Of a stretch of 64,000 nt of DNA, positions 43,715 through 55,395 are shown piece by piece (the stretch's first letter is position 1; every line of letters starts with the position of its first letter). The DNA comes from Mastigias papua (Eukaryota; Cnidaria; Scyphozoa; Rhizostomeae; Mastigiidae). The notes beneath the pieces were generated by a model, which did no database searches, was not told the origin of the DNA, and worked only from the letters and a program-made list of their open reading frames with translations. The stretch spans positions 8,174,028-8,238,027 of the forward strand of contig OZ025278.1 of assembly GCA_964019165.1 (NCBI GenBank), given 5' to 3'. Made by a program: the position numbers and the translations under genes.

Positions 43715-45100
43715 CATGATTCCCCTTTAGGTATGCAACGAGGGCGTGATGCTACTTATAATGCCATTTCCCGTGATTTTTATTGGCGCAATTTATCTAG
43801 GCATGTTCGTAACTGGATCCGACGTTGTCCACACTGCATTCGGTTCAAAGCATTGAGCCAACCTCATGGACCAATGCAGGTGCGTTTGTACCAACATCCA
43901 TTTCATACTTTAGGCGTTGACTATGTCGGGGAACTTCCTTCATCTCCTTCTGGTAATAAATGGATTCTTACCGCTGTCTGTCCGTATTCCAACTATTTAC
44001 GAGCTATTCCAGTTCCAGATAAAACTGCAACCACTGCCGCATATGCGTTGTTTCATGACGTCTTCTTACTGTTTGGTTTTCCCTCCATTTTACAAAGTGA
44101 TCGTGGAGGCGAATTTCTCAATGCTGTCCTACATCGGCTTACAGCCTTACTGTCTATTAAACATGTCTTTACCTCTGGTTACAGGCCACGCCTCAATGGT
44201 GCTACTGAGCGCGTTCACCGCTTTCTCAATAGTGCCATAGGAATTTACTGTGAGCATTACCAATACCGTTGGGAAGACTTCTTACAACCTGCTGTCTATG
44301 CGCATAATACATCGCCTATCTCGGGTACTTCTGATATCACGCCATTTTTTCTCGTATTTGGTCGTGACGCACCTTCGCCGGAAACGCTGTCCCTTCAACT
44401 GCCTCCAGATACCCTCCCAGCAGACCACTATGCGCAACAATTAATTGCAAGAATGAAGGTTGCGCAAGATCATTTTAGTAATATTAAATCTGATCTACGC
44501 CATCGTCAGCTCGAACTCTATGATACCGCCTCACGCGATTTGCATATCCCTGATGGAAAGCTTGTTTATGTTCGCAAAGACGGCTTACCTTCTGGCCCTA
44601 ATACTGTCTCCCGCTTCATTCGCACCTACGATGGTCCATATTTAGTTATTGGTCATCCGTACGCACGCTCTGATCTCTTGCATTTACGCAAAGTTGACAC
44701 TGGTGAAAATCTGCCACGCCCTGTCAACATAGAAAAGGTAGTCGTTGTCCCTGAGTTCACCTCAGGGGACTTGCGTTCCGCAGAGGATATCCTTGTCGCA
44801 CCAGACATCGAGCCTACTGCAGAACAAGGGCATGTTACTCCAACCTCGGAGTTAGTATCTGTTGCTTTTGAGTTCGGCAAGTATTTAGAAACCTTGCCTA
44901 ACAAGTCAGCTGTGTCATCACAAGCCTGTAAATTTGTTTACGAGCATTTTCCTGCCGCTCGTGCAATCCTTTCCCGCCATGGCCGTCTTAAAGGTCTCGT
45001 TAAGTCATGCCCGTACCTCCAAATTGAGGGCGGTTCACACGGGGGTACTTATATCTTATCCCTAAACCAAGAAATTTTCTCCCGTATATGTCGTTCATAA
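43715..45100 (+). pseudogene. pol: Integrase part of Pol (Gypsy copy B)
   Basis: Same frame as the RT part, cut off by the single TAA. The zinc-binding module continues as HDSPLGMQRGRDATYNA and CPHC. Catalytic core: Asp in LGVDYVGELP, Asp in LQSDRGGEFL and Glu in NGATERVHRF. The C-terminal tail has KLVYVRKDGLPSGPNTVS, the integrase SH3-like region, and an extra 100-residue end. Read-through or a sibling copy would be needed for a working integrase. Confidence 0.9.
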
Positions 45101-45245
45101 ATTTCACACTCTTGATTTCTAGTTAATCATGGACAATTTCCTCCATCATCTTATCTCTTGTAATTGCTATTATCATTGTGTTGTGACGTAACCACAAAAA
45201 AAATTATAAACCAGTTTCTAATTTTTTTATCAACGAGGGGTGGAC

Positions 45246-45464
45246 TGTAACAGGACCGATATCCACCTCCTTATTAGAAATTACTATGTAGCCTCGTAAT
45301 GATTACGTAACATGTGAGTCTCATTGTTCAGTCTTTTATTGTCTATTGTGTGTAAATGTATAAATAGTAGAATCTTAATTTGTAAGGGAGTTGATTTTGA
45401 TTATGAATAAAGAGTACAAGTCTGTCTTCTTTCTGGACAACTCTAAGACTCGAGCTCTGTCACA
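45246..45464 (+). repeat. 3' LTR of Gypsy copy B
   Basis: Matches the 5' LTR except for one base by eye (GAGCTC versus GAGCAC near the end). A purine-rich ACGAGGGGTGGAC tract precedes it. Confidence 0.93.
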
Positions 45465-45468
45465 AAAC

Positions 45469-45666
45469 AATGTTGGTTTGTGGAAGGAGTATATACGATA
45501 GCGGAAAATTTTCACGTGTGCAATAGCGTCAAGTGTCCCCTCCATCAGCCAACATTGTTCCTGGGGGGAGGGGGTTGCCTATAAGGTGTAAAATTAAGGA
45601 AGTTCAGAGGAATATGGTTTTTTTTAGTTTTTCCCTAAGTGTCCCAAGGACTTTTGTCCACTATTG
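45469..45666. mobile_element. Tc1-type MITE copy B, right part
   Basis: The remaining 198 bases of the MITE, ending CCACTATTG followed by TA and LINE copy 2. With 38765-38843 it totals 277 bases, the length of copy A. Confidence 0.88.
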
Positions 45667-47771
45667 TAGGTCGGAAACCGCTCTGAATGATGCTAATTTC
45701 TTGATCTATTTTTGCTATAACCCTTTTTTGTACGATCTTCAATAAAAGCTTCGTCATATGACTCATCAAACTTATGGTACGAAAATCTGAGCAACTGTGT
45801 GCATTTGGCTTTTTTGGTATAGGCACAGAGATTGATTGTCTAATGTCTTTTGGAATAAAACCTGTGTGATAGATGTCATTGCATATCTCTGTGATGATGT
45901 TTAGGTTGTTGCTATCTAATGCTGCCAAAATCTCAGCTGATATTTGATCTGGGCCTGTGGCCTTCCCTCTTTTCATTGCTCTAATTGCTGTGTCTACTCC
46001 TGACTTTAGGATTGCCTTACCAGTAAGAGCATTGTTGTCTGACAAGGTCTTTCTTTCATCATCATACAATTCAGCTATGTATTCAACCCATCTATCTGCT
46101 ATACCTTTTTGTTCAAACAGTATCCTTCCATCATTGCTCTCTATGCATCCAGAATTCCGTTTTCTTGATTTTTTAAGTTGTCAGTTGCTTTACTCTATTA
46201 TGCATCTCCTTAACTTTGTGTCCCCTATCAAGTTCCTCCACCTCTTGGCATTGCTGTATCATCCAATCTTCTTTTGCATTTCTACACATGTCAATAACTT
46301 CTCGGTTTAACTTGTCATATTGCTTTGGATCATTATTTTTGGCTATTCTTCTGAGATTCATTTTGTCTAGAATGTCACCTGTCATCCACTCCTGCTTCTT
46401 AGTTATACTTTTTCTTGGTAGAATCTCTTGTGCAGTTCTATGCAAAGCGTTCTTTACATGTCTTATTTCCTCTGTACTGTATCTGTACTATCTGGTGCTT
46501 GTTCCTGTTCCTCTACATTAAGAACAAATTTATTTTGAATTGAAACATTGAACCTACTTCTGATGTTTTCCTCTTTCAACATATCTAGATTCAGCTGACC
46601 TTGCCTTTTCTTTGTTTGTACTTTTTTAAGCTTAATTTTCAATTTCATGACTACTGGGTTATGATCTGAATTGATATCTGCTCCTGGGTATGTATGCCTT
46701 GACTCTTCTAACTCCATTCTTGAACCTGATGTTTATCATAATGTAATCTATTTGGTTTCGAGTTTCTTTGTGTGGGCTTTGCCTTGTGTGGAGCCTTCTT
46801 GGATGTTGCTGAAACCATGTGTTTGTGATTACTAGATTGTGCTGTTGGCAAAACTTTATTAGCCTTTCACCACGTTCATTTGTGTCTCCTAGCTCATATC
46901 TTCCAACTGTATTCTCTAACTTGGTTCCTACCTTGGCATTAAAGTCACCCATTATGCATGTAACCTCTCCAGATTTAATCCTTTGAATCACATTCTCTAT
47001 CTTTTCATAGAAAGCCTCAATTTCATCATCTGCATTATCTTGAGTGGGAGCATCCACTTGTATTATATTAACATTGAAGGGCTTTCCTCTTATCTTCACC
47101 ATTATTATTCTCTCAGATACCGACCAGTAACCTATGATTGAATCTACTAATTTTTTCCCTAAAATGATACCTACTCCATTTTTATGTTCATCTCCTCCTG
47201 AATATATCATGGTATATTTGTCCTTTGCTATTCTTCCATTCTCTGCCCACCTCACTTCCGATAGTCCCTATATGTCAATGCTCATTCTATTCATCTCCTG
47301 TACAGCATTGTCTAGCTTTCCTGATTGATACAAAGTTCTGACGTTCCACGTCCCAATATTTAAGATTTCACCTCTAGTTTTCAGTACTGCATTGTCAAAC
47401 AACCTCCTTCCAGTTGGGTTTGGGTGGCCATCGTCATTCGCAGCCCTTTTAGCCAGATAGCTACTAACTTCTTCCCTGTCATTTGAATCCTGAAGAGTCG
47501 CAGGGGGCGCAACTCGTCGTTCTCTATCTTCTTCAATTCTATTAACCACATCCATAACAAACTATTGGTATTTACACGGTTGGGCCCTAATCCCTTCCAC
47601 GGAGCCTGGCCACAAGCCTTCATCATCAAGATTATGCCCTGAGTGTGCCTCACAATTTGCTGTTGTGCCTTTGGAGCCATTGTCTTCTCTTAAAGATCTT
47701 CTGCCTCCTCTGCCACTCCAGACTTCATGCACTTACAGGGGTGATGTCCCCTTTACAGCAACTCAAACGGA
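45667..47771 (-). mobile_element. RTE-type LINE copy 2, 5' part
   Basis: Continues the LINE interrupted at 34422. The 5' end is cut at 47771 by the Harbinger insertion; the sequence after it (57205 to about 57400) has the GC-richer look of a LINE 5' region and may be its continuation, but this is unproven. Confidence 0.85.
45669..47555 (-). pseudogene. RTE endonuclease and RT N-terminal half (LINE copy 2)
   Basis: Endonuclease: NIGTWNVRTLYQSGKLDNA (47268-47555), a TAG at 47265-47267, then SEVRWAEN, CIMGDFNAKVGTK, QIDYIMIN and, after a frameshift near 46700, INSDHNPVVMK. The linker region is 46173-46445. RT N-terminal half (45669-46069): MKRGKATGPDQISAEILAAL, FRTISLMSHMTKLLLKIVQK, IIQSGFRP, breaking off exactly at the insertion point. 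Several frameshifts show it is older than LINE copy 1. Confidence 0.88.
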
Positions 47772-48182
47772 TTATGCTAGGCGCACACGAGAGTCAAATG
47801 GCTGAGCTAAATGTCACAAGAGACATTTAGCTCAGCCATTTGACTCACGTGTGCGGCAGCTTTTAGGTGAGAATTTTGACTCACGAGTCGAATCTCAAGA
47901 TATCAAACCAGTTTGATAATTTTTGTCACTCGTGCCATTTTGCTCAACGTGTGCGGCGGTCTGAGCAATTTTGCTCACGATCTCAGCAATACTACGTATG
48001 CGCTATTCGAATCAACACAGAAGGAAAGCGCGCGAAAAGCTTATTTGAAAATGGCAGATCACTCATCTTCCTCATCTTCGAATCAGAATTTGAAGAAAAC
48101 GCTCTTTTGCTGATGTTGCTACTTAGGTGTTGCCGCTACCGTCGATTTGAGAGCTAGTGCTAGGAAAATTTGCACTAGGCCA

Positions 48183-48414
48183 TGGATTCTGAGACGTACG
48201 ACGCAGGGAGCTTTTTCAAATCTCCTTCGAGAGCTGGATTATGAAGACCCTACAAAATTCCGCCAGTTCCATCGCTTAGATCGAAATGAATTTGAAGATG
48301 ATTTAGCGAAAGTGGAGCCAATAATTTGCAAAGAGGACACGAATATAAGACAGTCCTTAAGTGTCAGAGAACGCTTGTCCGTCACTTTGAGATTTCTTTC
48401 CACAGGTAAGCTCC
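48183..48414 (+). pseudogene. Harbinger transposase, N-terminal exon
   Basis: From the ATG at 48183 the first codons match the other copy, but one frame change falls near 48225. From there it reads ELDYEDPTKFRQFHRLDRNE, KVEPIICKEDTNIRQSLSV and RERLSVTLRFLSTG, ending at a GGTAAGCTCC donor. The RERLxVTLRFLxTG string marks HARBI1/PIF transposases. The DDE exon does not follow; intron-like DNA runs into Gypsy copy C. The element is non-autonomous. Confidence 0.75.
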
Positions 48415-48578
48415 AAAAACAATGTTAATAAAGTAAACTATCTTTAGGTTGTCAATTAAAAAGGATAGAGAAAGCTGAACAACAAGAGTGCTTTTCAAAT
48501 TTCATAATATGGTTTTCCATTCATTGTCAATAACGTGAACTGTTATCATTTTGTAGTGCTATAGCAACTTTTTATGTA

Positions 48579-48867
48579 TGTTAGGCATATGCAACAACGA
48601 CACAACATACACATGCGAATAAACCTCGTAGTATCACAAAGAGAAGACACACGACACTTTGATAATTTTGAATCCACTCTGTTATCCACAATAAACCAAA
48701 AAAAACAACTCTTTACTCGAAGAACAATGTCCTGTTTGAATATATAACAGTATTTTCCCTATAACTGTCCCACTAGTTCTTATTTTCTTCTCCACCTCTC
48801 TCTTCTCTCTTCTCTCTCCTTGTTTCCTTGTACCCAGTCCCTTGAGAACTCCGCAGAGGGCCTCACA
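48579..48867 (-). repeat. 3' LTR of Gypsy copy C
   Basis: In plus-strand reading it starts TGTTAGGCATATGC and ends GCCTCACA. The ORF at 48682-48870 is LTR sequence. Confidence 0.93.
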
Positions 48868-48880
48868 CACTCCCCCTACA

Positions 48881-49234
48881 AAATGTGATCCTTGACATTT
48901 AGTGTAAGAGATACAACGTAATGTTCACGTGAAAGAAATGGTTCTGGTACACCAACAACAGCTACAACTGTCACTCTGCCAATGGAACAATTATGAAGCT
49001 TAACGGCGCCTATGTCAGTCTCAGAATTGTCCTTGACTCTTAAGAATCCCCAAATCGTGCTGCGCAGCAAATCTCTTACTCGAACGTAACTGTGGCTCAA
49101 AATCTGGAACGATTCAATTCAAGATATTACATCCTGGACAATGGTTTCCTGGATTTGGAGTGGTATGTTTTCCAAATAACTCAAAAGTGATTATAATTTA
49201 AAGGTCTCAGCCTAACAGAAATCTTTGATAAAAG
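48881..49234 (-). other. 3' untranslated part of Gypsy copy C
   Basis: About 350 bases between the last Pol stop and the purine tract. The 48876-49100 ORF has no recognisable domain. Confidence 0.5.
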
Positions 49235-50107
49235 CTAGCAGCTATAACTATATGGTTCTTGCATGAAATAAGATGGGAGGTACTGGATAAAGTGGCCATA
49301 ATAGGTGCCATTCTGAGGCTGCAGAAGAGTAACCAATCCTGTGCCAGCAGGAAACATTGTCTGTAATGGGATATCTGTAGACTGCGACTGGACCAGACTA
49401 ACGGCTGGCTGATTATCCCAAGGTCTCCCAAAATCATAGTAAGCTAATCTCACAGGTTGACGGCGTTCTCGCTTAGGACGGTCAATAGTCTCATGGGAAT
49501 CTCCACTAAATTGAGTGTCATTGGTTGCAGTTGCAGTGTGTTCAGTTGTATCATAATCATCTACCTGTTGAACTGGGGGTGGACTGCTAACTACATCCTC
49601 ATCTGCCGCTGGTAACTGGGATGGTGTATGTGTTCCTGTGGATGCTGTTGCCTGATCAAATTGAGGCATGGGCATGAACTGTTGCGCAGCTTGGTCAAGT
49701 TGTGCTGGAGAAAATGAAGGTAGCTCCTCATAGATGTCAGTATGTAGTGAGTCATCCTTCTCAGTAATGTCACGCTCCTTGCTGGTTTGCACCGGTATGT
49801 TCTGCTTTTTCATGGCATTCCTACCACATGACTTCTGCTCATAAGGTAAAAAAGGGCATGGTAGCAGTAAATTGCGATGCAAGGTTCTTGTTCCCCCTGA
49901 CTGTGACTCTGGACATACCTCATACACAGCATTCATTGGGTCTTTACGATTCAAAACAATGTACACCTTATCTTCCCAAAAGGAGCGTAATTTACCAGGA
50001 CCACCTCTGTCTAAAACATTCTTTACTAGTACCCTGTCACCTGGTTTGAGATCAGAGCTCCTTACTTTCTTATTATAATCGTCTCTCCCAGCAGCTGTAC
50101 TGATCAT
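49235..50107 (-). pseudogene. pol: Integrase C-terminal tail (Gypsy copy C)
   Basis: Same frame as the preceding integrase, separated from it by one TAA at 50165-50167; the frame in fact reopens right after that stop. It holds the SH3-like integrase end (KPGDRVLVKNV, GGPGKLRSFWEDKVYIV, VYEVCPES) and a 200-residue acidic, proline-rich tail ending in DRPKRERRQPVRLAYYD, as in many Gypsy Pol proteins. Confidence 0.85.
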
Positions 50108-50164
50108 TGTTTTCTCCGATGCAATCTTATAAGCCTCTGTAAGTGCATCTTGGAAGTTCTTGAA

Positions 50165-51802
50165 TTATTCTGGGTATGACTTTGCAGTTGGTATATCTGT
50201 TTGTCCAAAAATAATGTCTATTGGGAGACGCGGCTTCCGCCCAAATAACAACTCAAATGGTGAGTACCCTGTACTGTCATTACGAGCGCAATTATATGCA
50301 AAACACATTTTGTTTACATGCTCCTTCCACCGAGACTTTTGTGTTTCCGCCATTGTTCTTAACATTGACAGAAGAGTTTGATTAAATCGCTCACACTGGG
50401 CATTGCCCATAGGATGGTAAGGTGTTGTACGACTTCGCTTTATTCCAGTCAACTGCTCTAATTGATGAAAAAGATGATTTTCAAATTCTGTGCCCTGATC
50501 ATGGTGGATTTGGGCAGGGAATCCGAATCTCAGGATAAAATCATTAAATATCTTTTCTGCAGCTGTGCGGGCAGATTTATTGGTGGTGGAATATGCTTGT
50601 GCATATCTGGTAAAATGGTCGACCACAGTCAAAATGTACTCATACCCACCCACACTTTTTTCAAGATGAATAAAATCAATGGAGATGAGTTCAAAAGGTT
50701 GGCTGGTGATAATGCTCTGAGCATGGGCTCTTGGAGGTAGATGAGGTTTTTTTCGCTTCAAACAGCAGCAAACCTGTGTAACATAATGACTGATGTCTTG
50801 CGCCATGTGTGGCCAGTAGAAGCGCTCTCTTGCCAGCTCTATGACTCGATCTGTTCCTAGATGGCCCATATCCTCATGAAGGTGCTTGTATACCAACTTC
50901 TGATACCGGAGAGGAAGAACAAGTTGAAGTCTCTTGTTAGTTTTCCTGTAAAGGGCTTGATTAGTTCCAATGATAAGTCTGTTCCACTCACGCATTAACA
51001 GCTTTGTCATATTTGATTCTCGATGATGCTCTGAAATAGTTGGGCGTTCTCCAATCAATTTGGCTTGCAGTACTGGTGCAATGACTGGGTCATCTTCTTG
51101 TGCTATCTTTATATTTCCCATGGGTATTGAGCTGGGGAGGCTAAGAGATGGTGCATTCATAAGTCCGAGTACTTCCGTGTCGGTTGAAACTGAAGTTACC
51201 CAACCAACATCAGTTCTTTCCATTGCACTAATAGTGTTCATAGTGGACTGGATATCATTGTTGGCGGTTTCCTCTGTGCACTCTTCAATAAAGTGTTCTA
51301 TGTTTTTAGGCATCGGGGACATGAAATCTGCATCTTTATTTGAATGCCCTGGCCGATACTTCAGGTCGAAATTAAAATCTGCTAAAGCAGTGACCCATCT
51401 GTAGCCTGTTGCATTTAGCTTGGCAGTTGTCAGCAAATACGTTAAGGGATTGTTATCGGTGTAAACAGTAAAGTGGTTGGCATAAAGCAAATAGTCCCGA
51501 AAATGTTCTGTTATGGCCCATTTTAAGGCTAAGAATTCCAGTTTTCCAGAGTGTAAGTGATACTTCTGTTCGGCTGGTGTTAGTGTTCTGGAGGCGAAAC
51601 CGATAACTCTCATTTTCCCTGATTGTCTTTGATAAAGAACAGCTCCCAGGCCATCCTGCGAAGCATCCGTATGTAAAACAAAAGGTTGTGAATAATCTGG
51701 ATATGCCATTACAGGAGGATTTGTCAGCTGGTCAATGATCAAATTCAGTGCTATCCTATGTTGCTCTTGCCACACAACAGGGTCTTTAGAATTGTTGGAC
51801 AC
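50165..51802 (-). CDS. pol: Pol, RNase H and integrase (Gypsy copy C)
   Basis: In frame with the RT ORF but split from it by one TAA at 51824-51826. RNase H: FVLHTDASQDGLGAVLYQRQ, LHSGKLEFLALKWAITEHFR, VYTDNNPLTYLLT, LKYRPGHSNKDADFMS. Integrase zinc module: HEDMGHLGTDRV then CCCLKRKKP, with the first CC pair of the HHCC motif retained. Catalytic core: Asp in LISIDFIHLE, Asp in HHDQGTEFEN, Glu in NAQCERFNQT. The end GYSPFELLFGRKPRLPID is typical. Confidence 0.93.
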   Translation of the reverse strand: MSNNSKDPVVWQEQHRIALNLIIDQLTNPPVMAYPDYSQPFVLHTDASQDGLGAVLYQRQSGKMRVIGFASRTLTPAEQKYHLHSGKLEFLALKWAITEHFRDYLLYANHFTVYTDNNPLTYLLTTAKLNATGYRWVTALADFNFDLKYRPGHSNKDADFMSPMPKNIEHFIEECTEETANNDIQSTMNTISAMERTDVGWVTSVSTDTEVLGLMNAPSLSLPSSIPMGNIKIAQEDDPVIAPVLQAKLIGERPTISEHHRESNMTKLLMREWNRLIIGTNQALYRKTNKRLQLVLPLRYQKLVYKHLHEDMGHLGTDRVIELARERFYWPHMAQDISHYVTQVCCCLKRKKPHLPPRAHAQSIITSQPFELISIDFIHLEKSVGGYEYILTVVDHFTRYAQAYSTTNKSARTAAEKIFNDFILRFGFPAQIHHDQGTEFENHLFHQLEQLTGIKRSRTTPYHPMGNAQCERFNQTLLSMLRTMAETQKSRWKEHVNKMCFAYNCARNDSTGYSPFELLFGRKPRLPIDIIFGQTDIPTAKSYPE

Positions 51803-51826
51803 TTTACCCCTCCCTTGTTTTTGTGG

Positions 51827-54088
51827 TTATAAATTCGTCTCTTTTGACTTCTGCATGGTAGGGACAGTTTTTAATAACTCGTAAATGGGCTTCACAATAC
51901 GGGAAAAGTTGGCTATATACCGTCTGTAGTAACCCAATAAACCTGTCAATTGTCGTACCTCCCCGACTGTTCTAGGCTTGGCATCTTTAAGCTTCAAGAT
52001 TGGCTTTATGTTCTTGGAATCAATGCGATATCCTTCCTCTGACACTATACGACCCAAGTAGACCACTTCCCTTTTAAAAAGATGACACTTTTCAGCTTTG
52101 AGCTTGATTCCACGGGCTCGCAGCCTTCTGAGAATTAGACGTACATGTTCAACATGATCCTGGAATGACTTCGAATACACAATTACATCATCAAGATAGG
52201 GGGCACAAAATTGATCTCTATAGTCCTCTAAAGTATTCTCCATGAAGCGCTGAAATTCTGCGGGAGCATTTTTTAATCCCATCGGAATACGCACCCACTC
52301 ATACAGCCCCCATGGTGTAACAAATGCTGTTAAGGGTCTACTCTCTGGATCCATGAAGCCCTGGTGGTAAGCCTTGCCTTGATCAATTGTGGAGAACCAA
52401 CAATTCCCTGCTAGGCTATCTAATGTGTCCTGTATCCTCGGGATGGGGTGTGAATCTGAATATGTTTTATTATTCAGAGCTCGATAGTCAATACAAAGTC
52501 TGATAGATCCATCCTTTTTCCGTACAATGACGCAGCAACTACTATAGGGTGACCGTGACTTGGCTATGAACCCACGGTTCAAAATATCTTCAATATATTG
52601 CTTTAGCTCTGTATATAATGGACGCGGTACAGTAAGATAATGTTGAGCAATGGGTGTTTCATCAACCAAATTTATCTTTAACTTCAATCCCTCAGCACAA
52701 CCAATGTCATCTTTGTTCACACAAAAAGTGTCCCTTTCCTCATACAACATGTTTTTCACCATGGCTTTCTGTTCTTCTGTGAGATCTCCTAGTGATACAT
52801 TTGGGACCATCTCATCGGAATAGTCTATGCTCTCATGTCTTGTATCGGTTTTTATCTGCCTACTTGATAACGAATTTAGTTCTCGAGTTTCATATCTTTC
52901 CTCTGGGCCCTTTAGTTGTACCTCTGCTGGGGTAATTGAGCGAACAAGCTGTACTGTCCCTAAAACCGTGCTGCCTTTTAAGGTAATATCATGGGCTGTA
53001 GTATTCGTTACTTGTATGTAAATTTTATTACAACTTTCCTTCTTTAACATTTCAATTGCGGGGCAAATCTCGATCCCTTGAGGTACATGCGCGATTATAT
53101 CAGGCTCGAAGAGGACCGGTACTTGTCGTTCAACTAACCCGATATCACAATGGCACGCCAGTCTTTTGGTTTCCCCTCTTGGAACAATAAAGTCTCTCTT
53201 AAGCATTCGTACAGGGCTGGTAGTTGTTTCCATCAACGAATTAATGACACTGATCAACGATACAAGGTTTTCGTGAGACCTTTCCTGGAAACTTCCTGAC
53301 AGTAGTGATGCAATCCCATCTATGTTTGTGGTTGACTCTTTTGATGTTATTACCTCCTCTATCACATTATACCCAATGATAGGTTGTTCTAGCTTATAAT
53401 CAGTAACTAGCATTGGGACTTCAATGGAATCTTTATCATTATATGAAAGTTGAAAGTCAACTTTTACCCATCCTTTGTAAGGGAGTTTTGAACCATTTGC
53501 TGTCATGAGTTCAAGCTCTCTTCCTTCAGGAAATAAGTTCTTCACATCTTGGACCTGGATATCTGGGAAATATTCTGAAAGCTGTTGCGCATCTATTATT
53601 GATACTTGAGCCCCTGTATCAAAAAGTGCTTCAACCCTTACTTTGTTCATAATGACAGTTACAATGCATTTTGATCCTACTAATTTTGAAATCTTTTCCC
53701 TTTCTTTGGGCGTAATATGGCTAATGTACACCCCTTGATCATTGCTGTCACCAAGGCCTCTGCTACCTGCATTATATAGGAACTTGTGGTGCTGCATCGC
53801 TTCACAAAGGGGTCGATGGTAGCTCCAATCTCTCTTTTGACAGTCTTTACCACAATGCTGAACGTTTAAACACCCTCCACACATAAATACTACATTTTTC
53901 TTTATACCACAGCCATTACAATGTTGGGACGTTTCTGGGATATTTTCAGCTACTGGTTGTCCCGTTGCAGTAGCTGAGGGTAGTTCCCCCGAGTTTTGGA
54001 ACATTGGTATGAGTAGTGATCTGAACCCCCACATTTCCAGCAGTGAGTGCATGTTTCCCCTTGTCCATTTAGGAAACACTGCTTGCAC
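51827..54088 (-). CDS. pol: Pol N-terminal part: MYND finger, protease, RT (Gypsy copy C)
   Basis: A 753-codon frame in -1 relation to gag with a 139-base overlap, which suggests frameshift expression. Residues 57-95 form a MYND zinc finger (C57, C60, C70, C73, C79, C83, H91, C95), normally a protein-protein interaction module of chromatin regulators. The protease active site is [13 protein letters not shown] (157-159). [51 protein letters not shown], catalytic [22 protein letters not shown]. The final residues before the TAA are a basic linker to RNase H. Confidence 0.92.
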   Translation of the reverse strand: MQAVFPKWTRGNMHSLLEMWGFRSLLIPMFQNSGELPSATATGQPVAENIPETSQHCNGCGIKKNVVFMCGGCLNVQHCGKDCQKRDWSYHRPLCEAMQHHKFLYNAGSRGLGDSNDQGVYISHITPKEREKISKLVGSKCIVTVIMNKVRVEALFDTGAQVSIIDAQQLSEYFPDIQVQDVKNLFPEGRELELMTANGSKLPYKGWVKVDFQLSYNDKDSIEVPMLVTDYKLEQPIIGYNVIEEVITSKESTTNIDGIASLLSGSFQERSHENLVSLISVINSLMETTTSPVRMLKRDFIVPRGETKRLACHCDIGLVERQVPVLFEPDIIAHVPQGIEICPAIEMLKKESCNKIYIQVTNTTAHDITLKGSTVLGTVQLVRSITPAEVQLKGPEERYETRELNSLSSRQIKTDTRHESIDYSDEMVPNVSLGDLTEEQKAMVKNMLYEERDTFCVNKDDIGCAEGLKLKINLVDETPIAQHYLTVPRPLYTELKQYIEDILNRGFIAKSRSPYSSCCVIVRKKDGSIRLCIDYRALNNKTYSDSHPIPRIQDTLDSLAGNCWFSTIDQGKAYHQGFMDPESRPLTAFVTPWGLYEWVRIPMGLKNAPAEFQRFMENTLEDYRDQFCAPYLDDVIVYSKSFQDHVEHVRLILRRLRARGIKLKAEKCHLFKREVVYLGRIVSEEGYRIDSKNIKPILKLKDAKPRTVGEVRQLTGLLGYYRRYIANFSRIVKPIYELLKTVPTMQKSKETNL

Positions 54089-55395
54089 CCTTTTCGATTT
54101 TGTCTTGTCCCAGCGTATCCTTCCCGTGGTGGTTTGTGTTGTTGGGAATTCCCTTGTTTTACCCCTGGTTGATGTCCCATAGAATTTTGGTTCATTTCTT
54201 GTCGCAATGACGTCATATCGGCCTTCAGAGCTTTAATTTCAGCAAGCATTTGTTCGTACAATGGGGTGGCTGGCTCTCTAGCTTGCTGGGGGGTTGAGGG
54301 CTTATTTTTTGAGGCAGAATGATTTTCCCCTGAGGGTGATTTCCCTACTTCACTTTCCTGTATCTGGGATACTTTAGCTTTCCCTTTATTTCCTATCCCC
54401 AGCTTCGCATTACGCTCTGATTCCTCTGCTTCCGCTAGGTTTAGTTGTGCAATTAGCTCTGCATCAGATATGTCTGGCTGTTGAATAAACGCCCTCATTC
54501 TTGATCTCAAGTTATTACTTATGAGCCCGGTTTCCAATGCATGCAAAAACATGGATTGGCATTGCGACACGTCATACTTCAATTTACTACCCTCTTTTTT
54601 TGAAGCAAAGATAATTTTCTCCCTGAGATTCAAGGCTCGGAGTAGGAAATTTTGGGGCTTTTCACTTGGTGTTTGCACCAGATTGGACAGACTGGCACAC
54701 AGTTCACTGGCGTTTTTTTCTTGATAATGCGCCCTAATAATATTTATCACTGTAGGAAGACCTGTTTCTCTCATGGCTTCAAGGTAGTCTTTCAGGGGTA
54801 AACCTGGGGCGATAGATTTTATCACAGCTTCGATTATTTCCCTATCAGTGTAGCCTTTTTCTTTTCCAGTTTCTATTTGTCTACTCAGACTGATGAAGGA
54901 TAACTGATCTTTTGATCCTTGAGACCCTATTATCCCCAAGATACGAAAATCTCGCTTCAAAATTGATCTGAGACTACCCAGCTCTGCTTCCGGACTTTCC
55001 TGGTCAACCCCCGTTGTATTTGCTCTCGTGTTAACCCGTGACATAATAGTTTGCAGAGTTCTCTTTTGTTTCCCTGGTGATAATTTGGCATCACTGTCTA
55101 TTTCCGTTCTTACATGCTGGTCTGAGTCAATAATGTCATCAGAGGCATCGTTAGATTTTGGATTGACCATTTCTAATATTTGCTTCAAAAATGCTATTTT
55201 TTCTGTATCTTGGAGTTTTTCAACCAGTAGCTCGATTGTATTATTCAGCACTTTCACTGTTGCTAACCGAGATTTCCCTTCATAGTCTGATTTGTCTATT
55301 TTTAACTTTTCACACACATTATAGAGTTCAGGCCGATCTAAATACGAAGCAAACCCCTGAATTTCGAGTTGTAAGTCTTCTACTTCCTCATTCAT
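53950..55395 (-). CDS. gag: Gag (Gypsy copy C)
   Basis: An intact 481-codon ORF. It has a coiled N-terminus (1-70), an acidic spacer, a capsid-like helical region (about 150-330), a second helical segment ([23 protein letters not shown]) and a C-terminal zinc knuckle region ([19 protein letters not shown], then [11 protein letters not shown]). It forms the particle and binds RNA. Its 3' end overlaps the MYND-protease frame. Confidence 0.9.
   Translation of the reverse strand: MNEEVEDLQLEIQGFASYLDRPELYNVCEKLKIDKSDYEGKSRLATVKVLNNTIELLVEKLQDTEKIAFLKQILEMVNPKSNDASDDIIDSDQHVRTEIDSDAKLSPGKQKRTLQTIMSRVNTRANTTGVDQESPEAELGSLRSILKRDFRILGIIGSQGSKDQLSFISLSRQIETGKEKGYTDREIIEAVIKSIAPGLPLKDYLEAMRETGLPTVINIIRAHYQEKNASELCASLSNLVQTPSEKPQNFLLRALNLREKIIFASKKEGSKLKYDVSQCQSMFLHALETGLISNNLRSRMRAFIQQPDISDAELIAQLNLAEAEESERNAKLGIGNKGKAKVSQIQESEVGKSPSGENHSASKNKPSTPQQAREPATPLYEQMLAEIKALKADMTSLRQEMNQNSMGHQPGVKQGNSQQHKPPREGYAGTRQNRKGCKQCFLNGQGETCTHCWKCGGSDHYSYQCSKTRGNYPQLLQRDNQ

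Larger units (their letters stand above)
38844..45464 (+). mobile_element. Gypsy LTR retrotransposon (copy B), young
   Basis: 219-bp LTRs at both ends, one visible difference between them, and the 4-bp duplication AAAC (38840-38843 and 45465-45468). The intact MITE copy A shows the empty target. Gene order is gag-protease, RT, RNase H, integrase on the plus strand. Coding defects are limited to one stop at 43712-43714 and a frame change that may be programmed. Confidence 0.95.
34423..45666. mobile_element. Composite insertion: two 277-bp MITEs around a transposase + Rep unit
   Basis: Inserted in RTE LINE copy 2 with a TA duplication only at the outer ends (34421-34422 and 45667-45668). From left to right: MITE A (34423-34699), a 4065-bp unit (34700-38764) with its own diverged terminal inverted repeats, and MITE B (38765-38843 plus 45469-45666) in the same orientation, interrupted by a Gypsy element. 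MITEs A and B have equal length and differ at one base by eye. The unit abuts both MITEs with no TA between (TCTG and CAGA at its ends). Confidence 0.8.

Noticed and set aside
18503..48414. Harbinger copies as autonomous elements
   Set aside because: Both have only the first transposase exon; no DDE catalytic exon is found in either.
53950..54088. A specific slippery heptamer for the gag-pol shift of Gypsy copy C
   Set aside because: The frames are in -1 relation over a 139-base overlap, but no heptamer of the X XXY YYZ form in the right phase was found by eye.
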